Assembly: GCF_012844305.1 (NCBI RefSeq)
Contig: NZ_JABANE010000010.1
Coordinates: 59,231 to 123,230, forward strand
Source: Flammeovirga aprica JL-4
Lineage (GTDB): Bacteria; Bacteroidota; Bacteroidia; Cytophagales; Flammeovirgaceae
Length of the DNA stretch: 64,000 nt
Reading direction: 5' to 3'
Below the pieces are notes generated by a model that saw only the letters and a list, made by a program, of their open reading frames with translations, was not told the DNA's origin and did no database searches. How positions within the stretch are numbered: the stretch's first letter is position 1; each line of letters begins with the position of its first letter. Of this stretch, positions 1 to 10,047 are shown one piece after another. The position numbers were made by a program, and so were the translations under genes.

Positions 1-3000
1 GTAGATCCTGAAAAAATGGGCCCTGTATCTATGGCTGGCTTTATGGCCAATTACTTTTTAGCCATTATCCCCAATATATTTATAGCAGGTGTTATTATAT
101 TTTCTGTAGCTTCTATTTTCAGATCCACCGCTATTTCTTTTTCTGGAACCATGCTATTGTTTTTAGGATACAGTGTAGCATTATCTTTCAGTTCAGACCT
201 TGAAAATGAAGTACTATCCGCTATGCTGGACCCGTTGGGTTTATCAGCATTTAAACTGGACAGTAAATATTTCACTCCTCAAGAAAAAAATACACTCACA
301 CCTGCATTCAATAGTTTTATCACTTATAATAGAATGATATGGCTATTGGTAAGTTTTGTTCTATTAAGGGTATTCTATGGATTTTTCTCTTTTGAGAAGA
401 AAACGGGAAGAATCAAAAAGAAGAAAGAGGAAGTCAGTCAAAAAGAAGAGGTTTTTTTTAATAAACCAACCACCTATAGCCACTTCTCTCAGTTTACTGA
501 TTTTGCCCAATGCTATAGCTTCACAAGAATCCACTTAAAAAATATTATAAGCAACAACACCTTCAAAATATTATTGTTATTCAGCTTTGTACAACTGATT
601 GCTATATTGTTTGAAGGCTATGAATACATGGGATTACAGTCCTACCCTGTAACCTATATGGTGGTAGAGGATATACAAAACAGTACTATGATTTTCCTTA
701 TGATTATCATGGTGTATTACTCCGGCGATCTGCTTTGGGAAGACAGAGACAATCATCTCAACGAAGTGATAGATGCAAGTCCGCACAGTAGTTATGTTTC
801 CTTGTTCGCAAAATTCTTCGCTATCAATATTAGTATTTTTATTATCTATTTCAGTCTTAGCCTTTTAGGAATACTCTATCAGTTAGGATCAGGATTTACA
901 GATATCAATATTGACGCTTATATACTATCATATGCACTTAATATAATGCCTATGATTGCCACATGGACAGCAGTAAACATACTGATTCATACATTAGTCA
1001 ATCATAAATTCATTGGTTTTGGTCTATCGATAATAATGATGTTTGCCTTGGAGTTTACATTGAGTGCGTTAGACATTTCTTCTAGGATGCTTAATATTGC
1101 GAGTGCTCCAAGTATTATGTTTTCGGATATCAGCGGTTATGGCCCTTCTTTTATCTCCTCCATTTGGTTTAACCTTTACTGGACGCTATTCGGTATCATC
1201 GTATTATTGATAACAGGCTTATTATCCAACCGAGGTACTAGTCATAGTCTTTTGAAAAGAATTCAAATCATTCCTAGAAAAATGGATACCAATTTTATTG
1301 GTGCTACAGGAACATTGTTTATTGTTTGGGTAAGTATTGCCAGCTTTATTTATTACAATACCCAAGTACTGAACCCCTACAAAACAGCGGATGAAAATGA
1401 GTTGCTTCAAGTAAAATATGAACAGAAATACAAGCGATATGAAGGGATCAACACCCCTAAAATTGTTGATGTAGAATACAATGTGAATATTTTCCCTGAA
1501 GAGAGAAATATCTATACTGTGTCAAATTTAAAAGTAGTCAATGAGAGTGAAGAAAGTATTGACACCTTAATGTATTCCTACAATGACGATTGGGAGATTC
1601 AGTTTGAAATTCAAAATGCAGTGGAAGTACTGCATGATAAGGAACTTGGTGTAAAGCAGTTTGTATTACAGCGACCTCTTCAAAAAAATGATTCTTTAGA
1701 AATTGTTATACACGCCAATTATATCACCAAAGGATTCAAAAACGGTGGAGAAAGCAACATGATTCTAGAAAATGGCACTTTCTTCAATAACCTTGTTTTC
1801 TTGCCATTCTTCGGTTACAATGCTTCTTTAGAATTAAGAGATCGTTTTAAAAGAAAAGAGCATAACCTTCCAAAAAGAAACCGTATGCCTTTACTGCACG
1901 ATCACTGCGGTCCGGAATGTGAGCAAAACTACCTTTCCAACGGTCAGTCTGATTGGGTAACAATTGAAACTACAATCTCAACTTCCTCAGATCAGATTGC
2001 AATTGCTCCCGGCAGTTTAACTAAACAGTGGACAAAGGACAACAGAAATTTTTATACTTATAAAGTAGACCACAAATCTCAGAATTTTGTATCCTTCAAC
2101 TCCGGAAAATATGAAGTGGCAAAAAGGCAATGGAAAGATGTAAGTATGGAAGTGTATTACGACCAAAAGCATAGTGTAAACGTAGAAAAAATGCTGATGG
2201 CTATTGAAAACTCCCTGGACTATTATACAGAAAACTTCGGCCCTTATTATTTAAAACAAGCTCGAATTATTGAGTTTCCAAGGTATGAAAATTTTGCACA
2301 GGCCTTCCCTGGCACAATGCCTTACTCTGAGTCTTTTGGATTTATAGCCAACTTAGAAGATGAAGAAAAAAACAATGTTGTTGATGCTATCATTGCTCAC
2401 GAAATGGCACATCAATGGTGGGCACATCAGGAAGTGGGAGCGAATGTTCAAGGTGGTACATTGCTGACAGAAAGCCTGGCAGAGTATTCATCATTGATGG
2501 TCATGAAAAAAGCATCCAATAATGATGATATAAAAATGAGAAACTTCTTGAAATACGATTACGACCGTTACCTGAAAGGAAGAGGTTCTGAAAGAGAAAA
2601 GGAGTTGCCGCTGAAAGAAGTAGAAGATCAAATGTACCTTCACTATGGTAAAGGCAGTATCATCATGTATGCTTTACAAGATTTTATTGGAGAAGACAGT
2701 GTGAACGCGGCTTTGAAAAGTTTCCTTACAGAGTTCAAATACAAAGCACCTCCTTATCCTACATCAAATGATTTCTTAAGACATCTGCAACCCAAAGTGC
2801 CTGACTCATTACAGTATCTGATCGGGGATTGGTTTGAAGATATTACGCTTTATGATTACAGAATCAAGGAAGCTTCTCTCAGTGAAATTGACTCCAACAG
2901 TTATGAGGTTTCATTGCAAGTTGAGGCGAAGAAAATCAAAGCTGATTCTATTGGAAATGAAGTTAATGTCCCTGTGAAAGAATGGGTGGAGATTGGTTTT

Positions 3001-3168
3001 TATCAAGACAATGATGAAAAAGAACTCTTCTATACTGAGAAAGTTTTTCTTCAAAATGAATCACAAACTATTCAAATAAAATTGGATAAGAAGCCTGTAA
3101 AAGCGGCTATTGACCCTAAAAGGTTATATGTGGAAAGGGTTATTAATGACAATTCAAAAAAATTATAA
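1..3168 (+). CDS. ABC-2-type permease fused to M1-family aminopeptidase (5' partial)
   Basis: The reading frame is already open at base 1 (Val-Asp-Pro-Glu-Lys before the Met at base 16), so the true start lies outside the window. The first ~440 residues contain many hydrophobic segments and resemble an ABC-2-type permease. From ~residue 480 the protein is an M1 metallopeptidase with the zinc motif HEMAHQWW near residue 795 (counted from base 16) and a downstream TESLAEY that supplies the third zinc ligand. Bacteroidota permease/M1 fusions of about 1,050-1,200 residues have this layout and usually sit beside an ABC ATPase gene, which would be upstream and unseen here. It should act in the inner membrane with the peptidase outside the cytoplasm. 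The substrate is unknown. A strong hairpin follows the stop codon. Confidence 0.85.
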   Translation, partial: VDPEKMGPVSMAGFMANYFLAIIPNIFIAGVIIFSVASIFRSTAISFSGTMLLFLGYSVALSFSSDLENEVLSAMLDPLGLSAFKLDSKYFTPQEKNTLTPAFNSFITYNRMIWLLVSFVLLRVFYGFFSFEKKTGRIKKKKEEVSQKEEVFFNKPTTYSHFSQFTDFAQCYSFTRIHLKNIISNNTFKILLLFSFVQLIAILFEGYEYMGLQSYPVTYMVVEDIQNSTMIFLMIIMVYYSGDLLWEDRDNHLNEVIDASPHSSYVSLFAKFFAINISIFIIYFSLSLLGILYQLGSGFTDINIDAYILSYALNIMPMIATWTAVNILIHTLVNHKFIGFGLSIIMMFALEFTLSALDISSRMLNIASAPSIMFSDISGYGPSFISSIWFNLYWTLFGIIVLLITGLLSNRGTSHSLLKRIQIIPRKMDTNFIGATGTLFIVWVSIASFIYYNTQVLNPYKTADENELLQVKYEQKYKRYEGINTPKIVDVEYNVNIFPEERNIYTVSNLKVVNESEESIDTLMYSYNDDWEIQFEIQNAVEVLHDKELGVKQFVLQRPLQKNDSLEIVIHANYITKGFKNGGESNMILENGTFFNNLVFLPFFGYNASLELRDRFKRKEHNLPKRNRMPLLHDHCGPECEQNYLSNGQSDWVTIETTISTSSDQIAIAPGSLTKQWTKDNRNFYTYKVDHKSQNFVSFNSGKYEVAKRQWKDVSMEVYYDQKHSVNVEKMLMAIENSLDYYTENFGPYYLKQARIIEFPRYENFAQAFPGTMPYSESFGFIANLEDEEKNNVVDAIIAHEMAHQWWAHQEVGANVQGGTLLTESLAEYSSLMVMKKASNNDDIKMRNFLKYDYDRYLKGRGSEREKELPLKEVEDQMYLHYGKGSIIMYALQDFIGEDSVNAALKSFLTEFKYKAPPYPTSNDFLRHLQPKVPDSLQYLIGDWFEDITLYDYRIKEASLSEIDSNSYEVSLQVEAKKIKADSIGNEVNVPVKEWVEIGFYQDNDEKELFYTEKVFLQNESQTIQIKLDKKPVKAAIDPKRLYVERVINDNSKKL

Positions 3169-3204
3169 CACCTTTTGAATTAAGTTTTAATAGTTAAAAA
3201 ATTT

Positions 3205-3259
3205 GCTTGTGTTATGGCTCATGAAGTATTATTTATGAGTCACAACATAAGCATTTTTT
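3205..3259 (+). terminator. Intrinsic terminator after the permease/peptidase gene
   Basis: Two arms of about 18 bases (3205-3222 and 3235-3252) pair with one mismatch and two G-U pairs, followed by ATTTTTT. It lies 37 bases after the stop codon. Confidence 0.7.
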
Positions 3260-3456
3260 CTTTATTTATCATTCCACATTAAAACACTCCCTCTTGTTTT
3301 CTCCTACTGCTTCCATCAATTGAAGTAAACGGAGAAATACTTGCAATAAATACAAATCAAAAATTCATTCTTCCTCAAAAAGTAAATGTTTTCAGTATTT
3401 TTAAACCACTATTAATTATAGTTCTCAATTGCTTCAATACATTTTACTTCAGTCTA

Positions 3457-4032
3457 ATGAAATATTTCTTATTCTTTCTTTTATTATCCCTTCTATCCAC
3501 ATTTTCTTATGCACAGGAAACTTCCCCTCAAAATGACAAAGTTCATAAAAGAGAAGAAGCACATGGCCGTTTAAAACACCATAGGGTTGCACTTATGTGG
3601 GGACACAGCTATGTCCCAAAAGGGTTTAGTGGTACCAATAATACGCTAATTGTTCCTACAATAGGTCTAGAATATGAATATTGGTTTTCTCATCATTTTG
3701 CATTAGGACTTTCTAATGACCTTGAACTGCAAAACTATGTGATAGAAACTAGTCATGGAGAAGAATTCGAGAGAGAATATGTATACATTGGAGCATTAAT
3801 GGCCTTTGTTGAATTTGCTCACCTATGGGTAGTTGGCATTGGACCAGGTATTGAAATAGAGCACAACAAAAACTTTGCTGTGATTAAGGCTTCTATTGAA
3901 AGAGAATTTCCTATTGTTGGAAAAGGGGGATGGGACGTTACTCCTATGTTGAGCTATGAATTAAAATTTAGAGGTGAAAACGGATCTTATGATGCCATTA
4001 CTTTTGGTTTTGCTATTGGAAAGCGTTTTTAG
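3457..4032 (+). CDS. Putative small outer-membrane beta-barrel protein
   Basis: A protein of 191 residues with a clear Sec signal peptide (hydrophobic stretch ending at TFSYAQ, cleavage near residue 20). The mature part has alternating hydrophobic and aromatic segments (for example VALMWGHSYVP, IGLEYEYWFS, ITFGFAIGKRF) and ends in an aromatic residue, as outer-membrane barrels do. I do not recognise a specific family. It stands alone between a terminator and a convergent porin gene, with ~290 bases of non-coding DNA upstream that must hold its promoter. The ATG at 3457 is chosen because it directly precedes the signal peptide. Confidence 0.7.
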   Translation: MKYFLFFLLLSLLSTFSYAQETSPQNDKVHKREEAHGRLKHHRVALMWGHSYVPKGFSGTNNTLIVPTIGLEYEYWFSHHFALGLSNDLELQNYVIETSHGEEFEREYVYIGALMAFVEFAHLWVVGIGPGIEIEHNKNFAVIKASIEREFPIVGKGGWDVTPMLSYELKFRGENGSYDAITFGFAIGKRF

Positions 4033-4077
4033 TATTTCAAATCAAATAAAACTACCATTACTTCCAGTGTCTTAAAC

Positions 4078-4118
4078 AAAAAAGTCACCCCTGCATACAC
4101 AAAGGTGACTTTCTATTT
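4078..4118. terminator. Bidirectional terminator between convergent genes
   Basis: Arms AAAGTCACC (4081-4089) and GGTGACTTT (4104-4112), flanked by an A-run on the left and TTTCTATTTAT on the right. It can end both the small outer-membrane gene (plus) and the porin gene (minus). Confidence 0.75.
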
Positions 4119-4135
4119 ATTGTCATGATCAACTC

Positions 4136-5437
4136 TTAGAAGTTAATCTGCATTTGTATTCTTAATAAGTTACCCGCTTGATCTACAAATTCACGAGTAC
4201 CATGATCTGCTGTAGAACGATCAGCAATCACATACATTGCTACAATTTCATATGCAGGGTTAGGTTGCCATTCTACACCAATCTCCAAGTCATTTACCCT
4301 GTAAGCTCTAGCATCCGCTTCAAATTTCTTACCTCCATGGTAATACAGGTATCTTGAGAAAGGAAAGAACGTATGGTTTTTATAGTGAATCTTACCATAA
4401 AGCATCGCATAACCACCATGTAAGTTTTTCTCTTTTACTAACTCTGATGCCGGGTCATACTCTGGGCCAACACCGTAGTTATATTCCGCTTGAAAACCAA
4501 TAGGCTGTGGATACCAAACAAAAGTACCACCCACTCTGGCATCTTTGAAATTATGACCTGTTGCACTTACTAGCGTCATCTCACCATTACCATTATCCAC
4601 TTCTGTGTTTAAATCTTGAGAAGCATTTGGTAAAACATATTGTCCAGCATAACCATGAACTGAAAGCTCCATAATTTGATTGTTGGCAAATTGGAATGGC
4701 CATGATGCTCTTGCTACCATATGCAAGTTGGCGTTTTTATCTGGCTGATTGATACCTTGTCCGTTGAAAGCACCTAAAGCAAAAGTACCATAATTACCAC
4801 TGTGCTTTAAGTTATTTTCTTTCATATATTCATATACCTTTCTCACTTTCTGTGGTGTATGATATAATACAGCCATCAAATCACGTTCGTTAGGCAGTGC
4901 TGAGTTAATAGGATCTGAACGGTCCAAAGGAAGACGGAATTGAGAAGACTGCATGTTTTCAAACCCGAAAGGCACTTTACTCTGACCCACTCTCACCCAA
5001 GTAGATTTGTGATGATCAAAATATAAGTCCATGTAAGCATCTCTCAGTGTTGGCGAACCCGCAAAGTCAGCTTGCATATAGACATACACATTGTCTAATA
5101 ACCAACCACTAACCTTTAAACGAACTCGTCTCAAGGAAATACCTTTGTCCGCACCCCAGTTTTTGTCCATCTGCGGTACAGATAAATCAGGGTTTGTTTC
5201 AAAAAGTCCGTTATATCTCGCCTGAATATAACCACTCACTTTAATTCTATCCGTCCATTCTCTAGGTAAAGACTTCTGAATAAGCCCCTCTCCATCCTGC
5301 TCTGGATTAAACAAAGTATCTACTTTTACTTCATCCTCAACAGAGATGTCTTGAGCTAATAAATATGTGTTCGATATGAAAATTAAAAGACACAAAGTGA
5401 TAAGTCCTTTAACCGATTGTTTTAATAACTGTTCCAT
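4136..5437 (-). CDS. Phosphate-selective porin O/P-family outer-membrane porin
   Basis: A 433-residue protein with an N-terminal signal peptide (hydrophobic run ending LLAQD). The body has the features of the phosphate-selective porin O and P family: an early strand around KVSGYIQARYNGLFE, then LRRVRLKVSGWLLDNV and VYMQADFAG, the VRVGQSKVPFGFE turn, and a C-terminal amphipathic strand ending in Phe. Family members are trimeric outer-membrane channels for anions or related solutes. The name does not prove phosphate as the substrate. The gene is transcribed alone, with a ~700-base AT-rich region upstream. Confidence 0.8.
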   Translation of the reverse strand: MEQLLKQSVKGLITLCLLIFISNTYLLAQDISVEDEVKVDTLFNPEQDGEGLIQKSLPREWTDRIKVSGYIQARYNGLFETNPDLSVPQMDKNWGADKGISLRRVRLKVSGWLLDNVYVYMQADFAGSPTLRDAYMDLYFDHHKSTWVRVGQSKVPFGFENMQSSQFRLPLDRSDPINSALPNERDLMAVLYHTPQKVRKVYEYMKENNLKHSGNYGTFALGAFNGQGINQPDKNANLHMVARASWPFQFANNQIMELSVHGYAGQYVLPNASQDLNTEVDNGNGEMTLVSATGHNFKDARVGGTFVWYPQPIGFQAEYNYGVGPEYDPASELVKEKNLHGGYAMLYGKIHYKNHTFFPFSRYLYYHGGKKFEADARAYRVNDLEIGVEWQPNPAYEIVAMYVIADRSTADHGTREFVDQAGNLLRIQMQINF

Positions 5438-6139
5438 TAAATCAAGTTCGTATATGTTTGCGATTGCAATGTTAAACCGATTTTATTTTAGTTTTTTAAG
5501 CTAATTAAACAATTAACATACAGTTAATACACAATACACCTAAAAGACATATTAGAGAATCAAATGTGTACAAAATGTTTCTTTATTTCTCATATAACAT
5601 AAAATACCGCCTCATAAACTCTTATACATGTTTCAATTAAGTCCTCAAAATCAGTACTTAATTGTTAATATTACGTTTTTAGTATTTACAGTATATTTAA
5701 ATTTATTAACATTAAGTACATATTAACAAAACATTAAGAGTTTAAAATTTAATTTTAGATGAACCTAAAATTAATTATCAATAAAAATGCTACAAATATT
5801 AATTAAATGTTAATATACCTATTCTAAGAAAAGAAATAACTATTCTATAAATCTCCTTTTTAAAACCTGAAAATGAAGCAATTTCCTTTACCTAAATCGT
5901 ATGGATATTTTACAATTAAGCACTAGGCTAAAAGGTAGTTTCTTAATGAAGGATAAAGAATAAAATGGATTTTGATGTGGTCGTTCAGTGATCATTATAA
6001 CACAAGACATAACGGCTTACATTCAATTTTTGATAGAATATAATTTAATGATGTTCCCCTTAGGAATGTTACATTAAAACTTCCTTCCAAACACCATAAA
6101 ACAGAGCATTCTACACCCTTCTACACCACCTCATCATAT
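5438..6139. other. Long AT-rich intergenic region
   Basis: About 700 bases between the porin and PASTA genes, rich in TTAAT and AATTAA runs. I find no convincing ORF, tRNA or known riboswitch. The left part must contain the porin promoter. The rest has no feature I can support. Confidence 0.5.
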
Positions 6140-6184
6140 AAAAAACAGAAAAGGCTGCCTCTTTGATTGAGACAGCCTTTTCTG
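6140..6184 (-). terminator. Intrinsic terminator of the ddl-PASTA operon
   Basis: Arms AGAAAAGGCTG (6147-6157) and CAGCCTTTTCT (6173-6183) with an inner CTC/GAG extension. Read on the minus strand the hairpin is followed by a T-rich run, which fits a terminator for the minus-strand operon ending at 6233. Confidence 0.75.
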
Positions 6185-6232
6185 CTTCTATAATATATCT
6201 TTGCTCTGCTTATAGAGCTAATTATCGTATGC

Positions 6233-7066
6233 TTATTTTTTATTTCCAGAAAACTCAGAAACCCAAAGGTTGACCGTTCTACCTAATCTAATTTTAGGAT
6301 GTCTTCCAGTTTCTTCATTAGGCTTTGCGTGTGGAGATTGTCTTACAACTACACCAGGAATAGTATCGTATTGAACATATTTCACAGAACCTACTCCTAA
6401 ACCTAAACCGTACAAAGTAAACTCAGCATCACCTTCAGTCATACCAATAAGGTTTGGTACTTTTGTAAGAGGATTACCCATACCATCACCCACAACAAGA
6501 TCGATTGTATCTCCTTTCAGCACCTTGAATCCACTTTTCAGAACATCTTTAGAGATAGATTTACCTTTGTACTTCACCTCCAAAACGTTATTTACAAATT
6601 GATCTGGCTTTCTGTCAATAGAACCAATTTTCAAACCTAAGTTTTTAATTCTTACTACAGCATTTTTCAATGAACCATCAATCAAATCTGGCAGTTTAAT
6701 CGCCGCAGGCTTCGAAGGGTTTACTGTCAAATAGATTTTCCTGTTATCTTTTACTTTTTCACCAGACAAAGGAGTCTGTGATAAAACTGTAAGATAAGGA
6801 AGGTCTGGATTATAATTGACAGGTGCAGAATCAAAGACTTCATAACGTAGTCCTGCCGATTCCAACCTCTTAGTAGCATCATCAATAGATAAACTATCTA
6901 TATCCGGTACAGTAACAGTTTGCCCGTGTTTTGTTGCTGCAGGGAGATATAAGTAAAAAAACATGATGGCCAGTAAAACAGTGGCAACAATCATTAATAC
7001 CACATTAATAAATAATGCAGAGGGAGTATCTCCAAAAATTAACTTTTTCAGTTTGTCTTGATCCAT
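6233..7066 (-). CDS. PASTA-domain membrane protein
   Basis: A 277-residue protein with a short cytoplasmic N-terminus, one membrane segment (about residues 18-42), and three PASTA repeats outside (about 45-115, 118-192 and 195-272). The repeats show the usual pattern of VPD or VPNLIGM starts, an alpha segment, and QTP/QSP with GxxV endings. PASTA domains bind peptidoglycan fragments or help place cell-wall enzymes. This protein has no kinase or transpeptidase domain. The gene begins 42 bases after the double D-Ala-D-Ala ligase and shares its operon, which supports a cell-wall role. ATG at 7066. Confidence 0.85.
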   Translation of the reverse strand: MDQDKLKKLIFGDTPSALFINVVLMIVATVLLAIMFFYLYLPAATKHGQTVTVPDIDSLSIDDATKRLESAGLRYEVFDSAPVNYNPDLPYLTVLSQTPLSGEKVKDNRKIYLTVNPSKPAAIKLPDLIDGSLKNAVVRIKNLGLKIGSIDRKPDQFVNNVLEVKYKGKSISKDVLKSGFKVLKGDTIDLVVGDGMGNPLTKVPNLIGMTEGDAEFTLYGLGLGVGSVKYVQYDTIPGVVVRQSPHAKPNEETGRHPKIRLGRTVNLWVSEFSGNKK

Positions 7067-7108
7067 AATTAATTTAGCTATGATTAAAGTAATAGAGTTA
7101 TCACCCTT

Positions 7109-9811
7109 CTACTTAGCTTCAGTTCTCTTTATTCCGTAATCTAAAATACTATCAATAAAATCAAAAGGCTTGTAGCCATTAATTGCCGCTTGGTGGAAAA
7201 TACAAGTTGCTGGCGTCATACCAGGAAGAGAATTGACTTCAATCACAATCGTCTCTACTCTTTTCTCTTCTTTCCAGATTCTCACAAAAGCATCTATTCT
7301 ACAATAACCCTGTACGTTCAGTTCTTTGGCTACATGTTCTAAATCCTTTCTCACGGCTTCAGAAATCCACTTTTGCTCTTCAGCATTTGGTGAGAAACGA
7401 GGCGGCGTAATATTCTGCCCTTCTCCAGCCAAGAATTTTTCTTCTAAAGACAAGATTTCACCACTTGCCAAAGCTTCTGACGGTTCGAATACCTCATAAG
7501 TACGTGTACCATCTTCATGCCATTGCGTAAGCATACCGCCTGTGATTTCAAGGAAATGATCTGAATCCAAAGGACTGATCAATTCTTCTATTAAAATACA
7601 GGTCTTACTTGGGAACTCTTCGTTTTTATCAAGATCAAGTTTGATTCTTAAACCTTCCTCCACTTCTTCACTTTCTCTGAAAATCGCTTCGGCAAAGTTC
7701 TCTAACTGCGTTCTTGATTTGATCATCATCACAGCAGAGCTACATCCATCATCCGCAGGCTTTGCAATCAATGGATATTTGAAGTCCTTTTCCACCTGAT
7801 CAATTGCATCCACAGCATTGGCTAACCAATCTTCCTTCTGCAGTAACATATGTTCTGCTACAAAAACGCCTGTTTTACGAAGAATTTCTGTAGTCATGTA
7901 TTTATCAATAGTGATTTCTGAGCTATCTACATCAGAACCATTATAAGGAATACCTTTCACATTTAAGTGTTTCTGAACGGCTCCATCCTCACCCGGTCTA
8001 CCATGTAATGCAATAAACACGGCATCCACTCTTTCTTTCAACAGATCATAATTCAAAGGCTTTGGATCAAAACAAGCATCCGCTGCATACTTTTGAGTAA
8101 TCGGTTTTGCCTTCTGAATAGCTTCCACTAATACATCATGTTTTTCACCTTTCAATGCCTGATCAATCTTCAATTTGATATCATCAGCATTGTCCTTCAA
8201 CATAATATTAATCGGCAATTCATACAATTCATGATGATCAGCTGATCCTGTCAAGAAAATCGGGATGGCCTCATACTTATCAGAAGACGCTAATTTCTCG
8301 TAGATATTTCTTCCACTTTCAACAGAAATATGACGCTCTGATGAGTAACCACCCATAATCACACCTACTTTCTTAGTCTGCTTCTCCGCCACACTCAATG
8401 CTTCAATCTTATGATCAAGCTCTTTCAGCATTGGTTTTGCTATTCTTGTGTTCTTTCCTGATCGGATTCTACAAGCTAATGACGTACGAATAATGAATGT
8501 CAAGAATTGTGATGGGTTTAAGCCAATTTCTGCTGCCTGATGGAAGAAGAAAGACGAAGGCATCATTCCAGAAGTAGTGTTCGGGTCATTCAAATAGACC
8601 GTTCCATCTTCCGTCACAAAACCGTCAATACGAGCGTAAACATCAAACTGTAATTTCTTGTACAAGTTTTCACAATCTTCCTGAATTTCTCTTACCTTTT
8701 CAATCGGCAAATCAATCGGCGTCACCTTACGGCTCATACCGGGCAGGTATTTCGATCTGTAATCAAAAACACCTTCATTTCCTCTTACAATTTCTGTTGG
8801 AGGCAAGGCCAAAGGATTTCCATTTTCGTCTTCAATAACGATACATGAAAATTCTCTACCTTTTATATGTTCTTCAATCAATAATGCTTCTTCCGCATCC
8901 AAAGACTGAAGTGCTACTACTGCTTTATTATTAGAAATTAATTGCTCATTTAAATATTCTAATAATGATTTTGGATCATAAATCACCAAATCATCATCTC
9001 CCAATACATAAACAGGCAAACCGATTCCAAGACGTACATCTGTAAAATCATGAATGTAACGCACTTTGGCATCGTCCTCTAATTCTTTCCAGAAAGACTG
9101 CTCCACTTCTTCAATAAAGAGTGATTTCTTTGCCGCTTTATGGAAAGCGTCCACATCATCTTCCTTCACAATACTCACCCCCAAAGAAGAACCTTGTCTT
9201 GGTGCTTTCACTACTAGTGGCATTCCTAATTTATCTTTTAAAGATTGGAATGTCGTATTGATAGCATCTGCAGTTAAGTCCTCTTCAGTGATCACATCAA
9301 AAGAAGGCGTGGTCAATTTCAGGTCTGTAAACAGTTTTTTCTGAGTGATTTTATCAATTCCAATTGCCGACGACAATACGCCTGCACCTGAGTAAGGAAT
9401 ATTATACCACTCCAACAATCCCTGCAAATTGCCATCCTCTCCATAAGGACCGTGCAATGCCAGAAATGCAAAATCAAATAAATCTGAGAACTCGTTAGGA
9501 TTTACTTTCTTTCCAACTTTAGAAGCCATTTCACTAGCTTGCTCTTCAGAAAGTTTCCCCAATGATTCCACATACATTTGAAACCCTTGCAAGTCGCTTG
9601 GTATACTGCTTACCGGTAGATAAAAATCTCTAACAGTACCTTTATATACATATGACCAGTCTAAATGAATAAAATGGCCTAAACTATCTACAAATATTGG
9701 AACAGGTTCGAAAAGTTGTTTGTTTAAGTTATCATAAACAGTTCTACCGCCTGCAAATGAGATTTCACGCTCTCGTGAAATGCCTCCAAAAAATATCCCT
9801 ACTTTGATCAT
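7109..9811 (-). CDS. ddl: Tandem (duplicated) D-alanine--D-alanine ligase
   Basis: About 900 residues made of two complete D-Ala-D-Ala ligase units, each normally ~320-450 residues. Unit 1 starts KVGIFFGGISREREIS and has ALHGPYGEDGNLQG and a final NDPNTTSGMMPSS. Unit 2 starts KVGVIMGGYSSERHIS and has ALHGRPGEDGAVQ and EVNSLPGMTPAT. Both units keep the ATP-grasp layout: N-terminal glycine loop, HGxxGEDG loop, lysine-containing ATP site and C-terminal Asn/Ser region. The enzyme would make the D-Ala-D-Ala dipeptide of peptidoglycan in the cytoplasm. The open frame extends to a TTG at 9835, but I chose the ATG at 9811 because it directly precedes the conserved MIKVGIFFGG start. It is followed by a PASTA protein in the same operon. 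Confidence 0.9.
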   Translation of the reverse strand: MIKVGIFFGGISREREISFAGGRTVYDNLNKQLFEPVPIFVDSLGHFIHLDWSYVYKGTVRDFYLPVSSIPSDLQGFQMYVESLGKLSEEQASEMASKVGKKVNPNEFSDLFDFAFLALHGPYGEDGNLQGLLEWYNIPYSGAGVLSSAIGIDKITQKKLFTDLKLTTPSFDVITEEDLTADAINTTFQSLKDKLGMPLVVKAPRQGSSLGVSIVKEDDVDAFHKAAKKSLFIEEVEQSFWKELEDDAKVRYIHDFTDVRLGIGLPVYVLGDDDLVIYDPKSLLEYLNEQLISNNKAVVALQSLDAEEALLIEEHIKGREFSCIVIEDENGNPLALPPTEIVRGNEGVFDYRSKYLPGMSRKVTPIDLPIEKVREIQEDCENLYKKLQFDVYARIDGFVTEDGTVYLNDPNTTSGMMPSSFFFHQAAEIGLNPSQFLTFIIRTSLACRIRSGKNTRIAKPMLKELDHKIEALSVAEKQTKKVGVIMGGYSSERHISVESGRNIYEKLASSDKYEAIPIFLTGSADHHELYELPINIMLKDNADDIKLKIDQALKGEKHDVLVEAIQKAKPITQKYAADACFDPKPLNYDLLKERVDAVFIALHGRPGEDGAVQKHLNVKGIPYNGSDVDSSEITIDKYMTTEILRKTGVFVAEHMLLQKEDWLANAVDAIDQVEKDFKYPLIAKPADDGCSSAVMMIKSRTQLENFAEAIFRESEEVEEGLRIKLDLDKNEEFPSKTCILIEELISPLDSDHFLEITGGMLTQWHEDGTRTYEVFEPSEALASGEILSLEEKFLAGEGQNITPPRFSPNAEEQKWISEAVRKDLEHVAKELNVQGYCRIDAFVRIWKEEKRVETIVIEVNSLPGMTPATCIFHQAAINGYKPFDFIDSILDYGIKRTEAK

Positions 9812-9882
9812 GATATGCAATTTTTCAACTTCCAAAGAAAACCACTAAGTTCTTACTCTGTTTTCTTCAGACAATTACGCCT

Positions 9883-9890
9883 CAAAAATA
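9883..9890 (-). promoter_or_regulatory. Putative -7 element for ddl
   Basis: On the minus strand this reads TATTTTTG, matching the Bacteroidota -7 consensus TAnnTTTG, about 72 bases upstream of the chosen ddl start. I see no clear -33 TTTG partner at the usual spacing. Confidence 0.4.
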
Positions 9891-10047
9891 CAAGAAAAAT
9901 TATTATCTAATAGCACTATACTACTCCTTGTGAGAGTTTGTTCTTAAAAATAGGATTCATTGATGATAATTATTTCACTTTCAATTGGATTAAGTAGAAA
10001 ATTATATGATTTTGTAAATAATTATTTAAACTTTACTTCGACAGAAC

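Noticed and set aside
7109..9811. Frameshift or assembly duplication creating the double ligase
   Set aside because: The halves differ clearly in sequence and the frame is continuous, so it is an old duplication and not an artefact.
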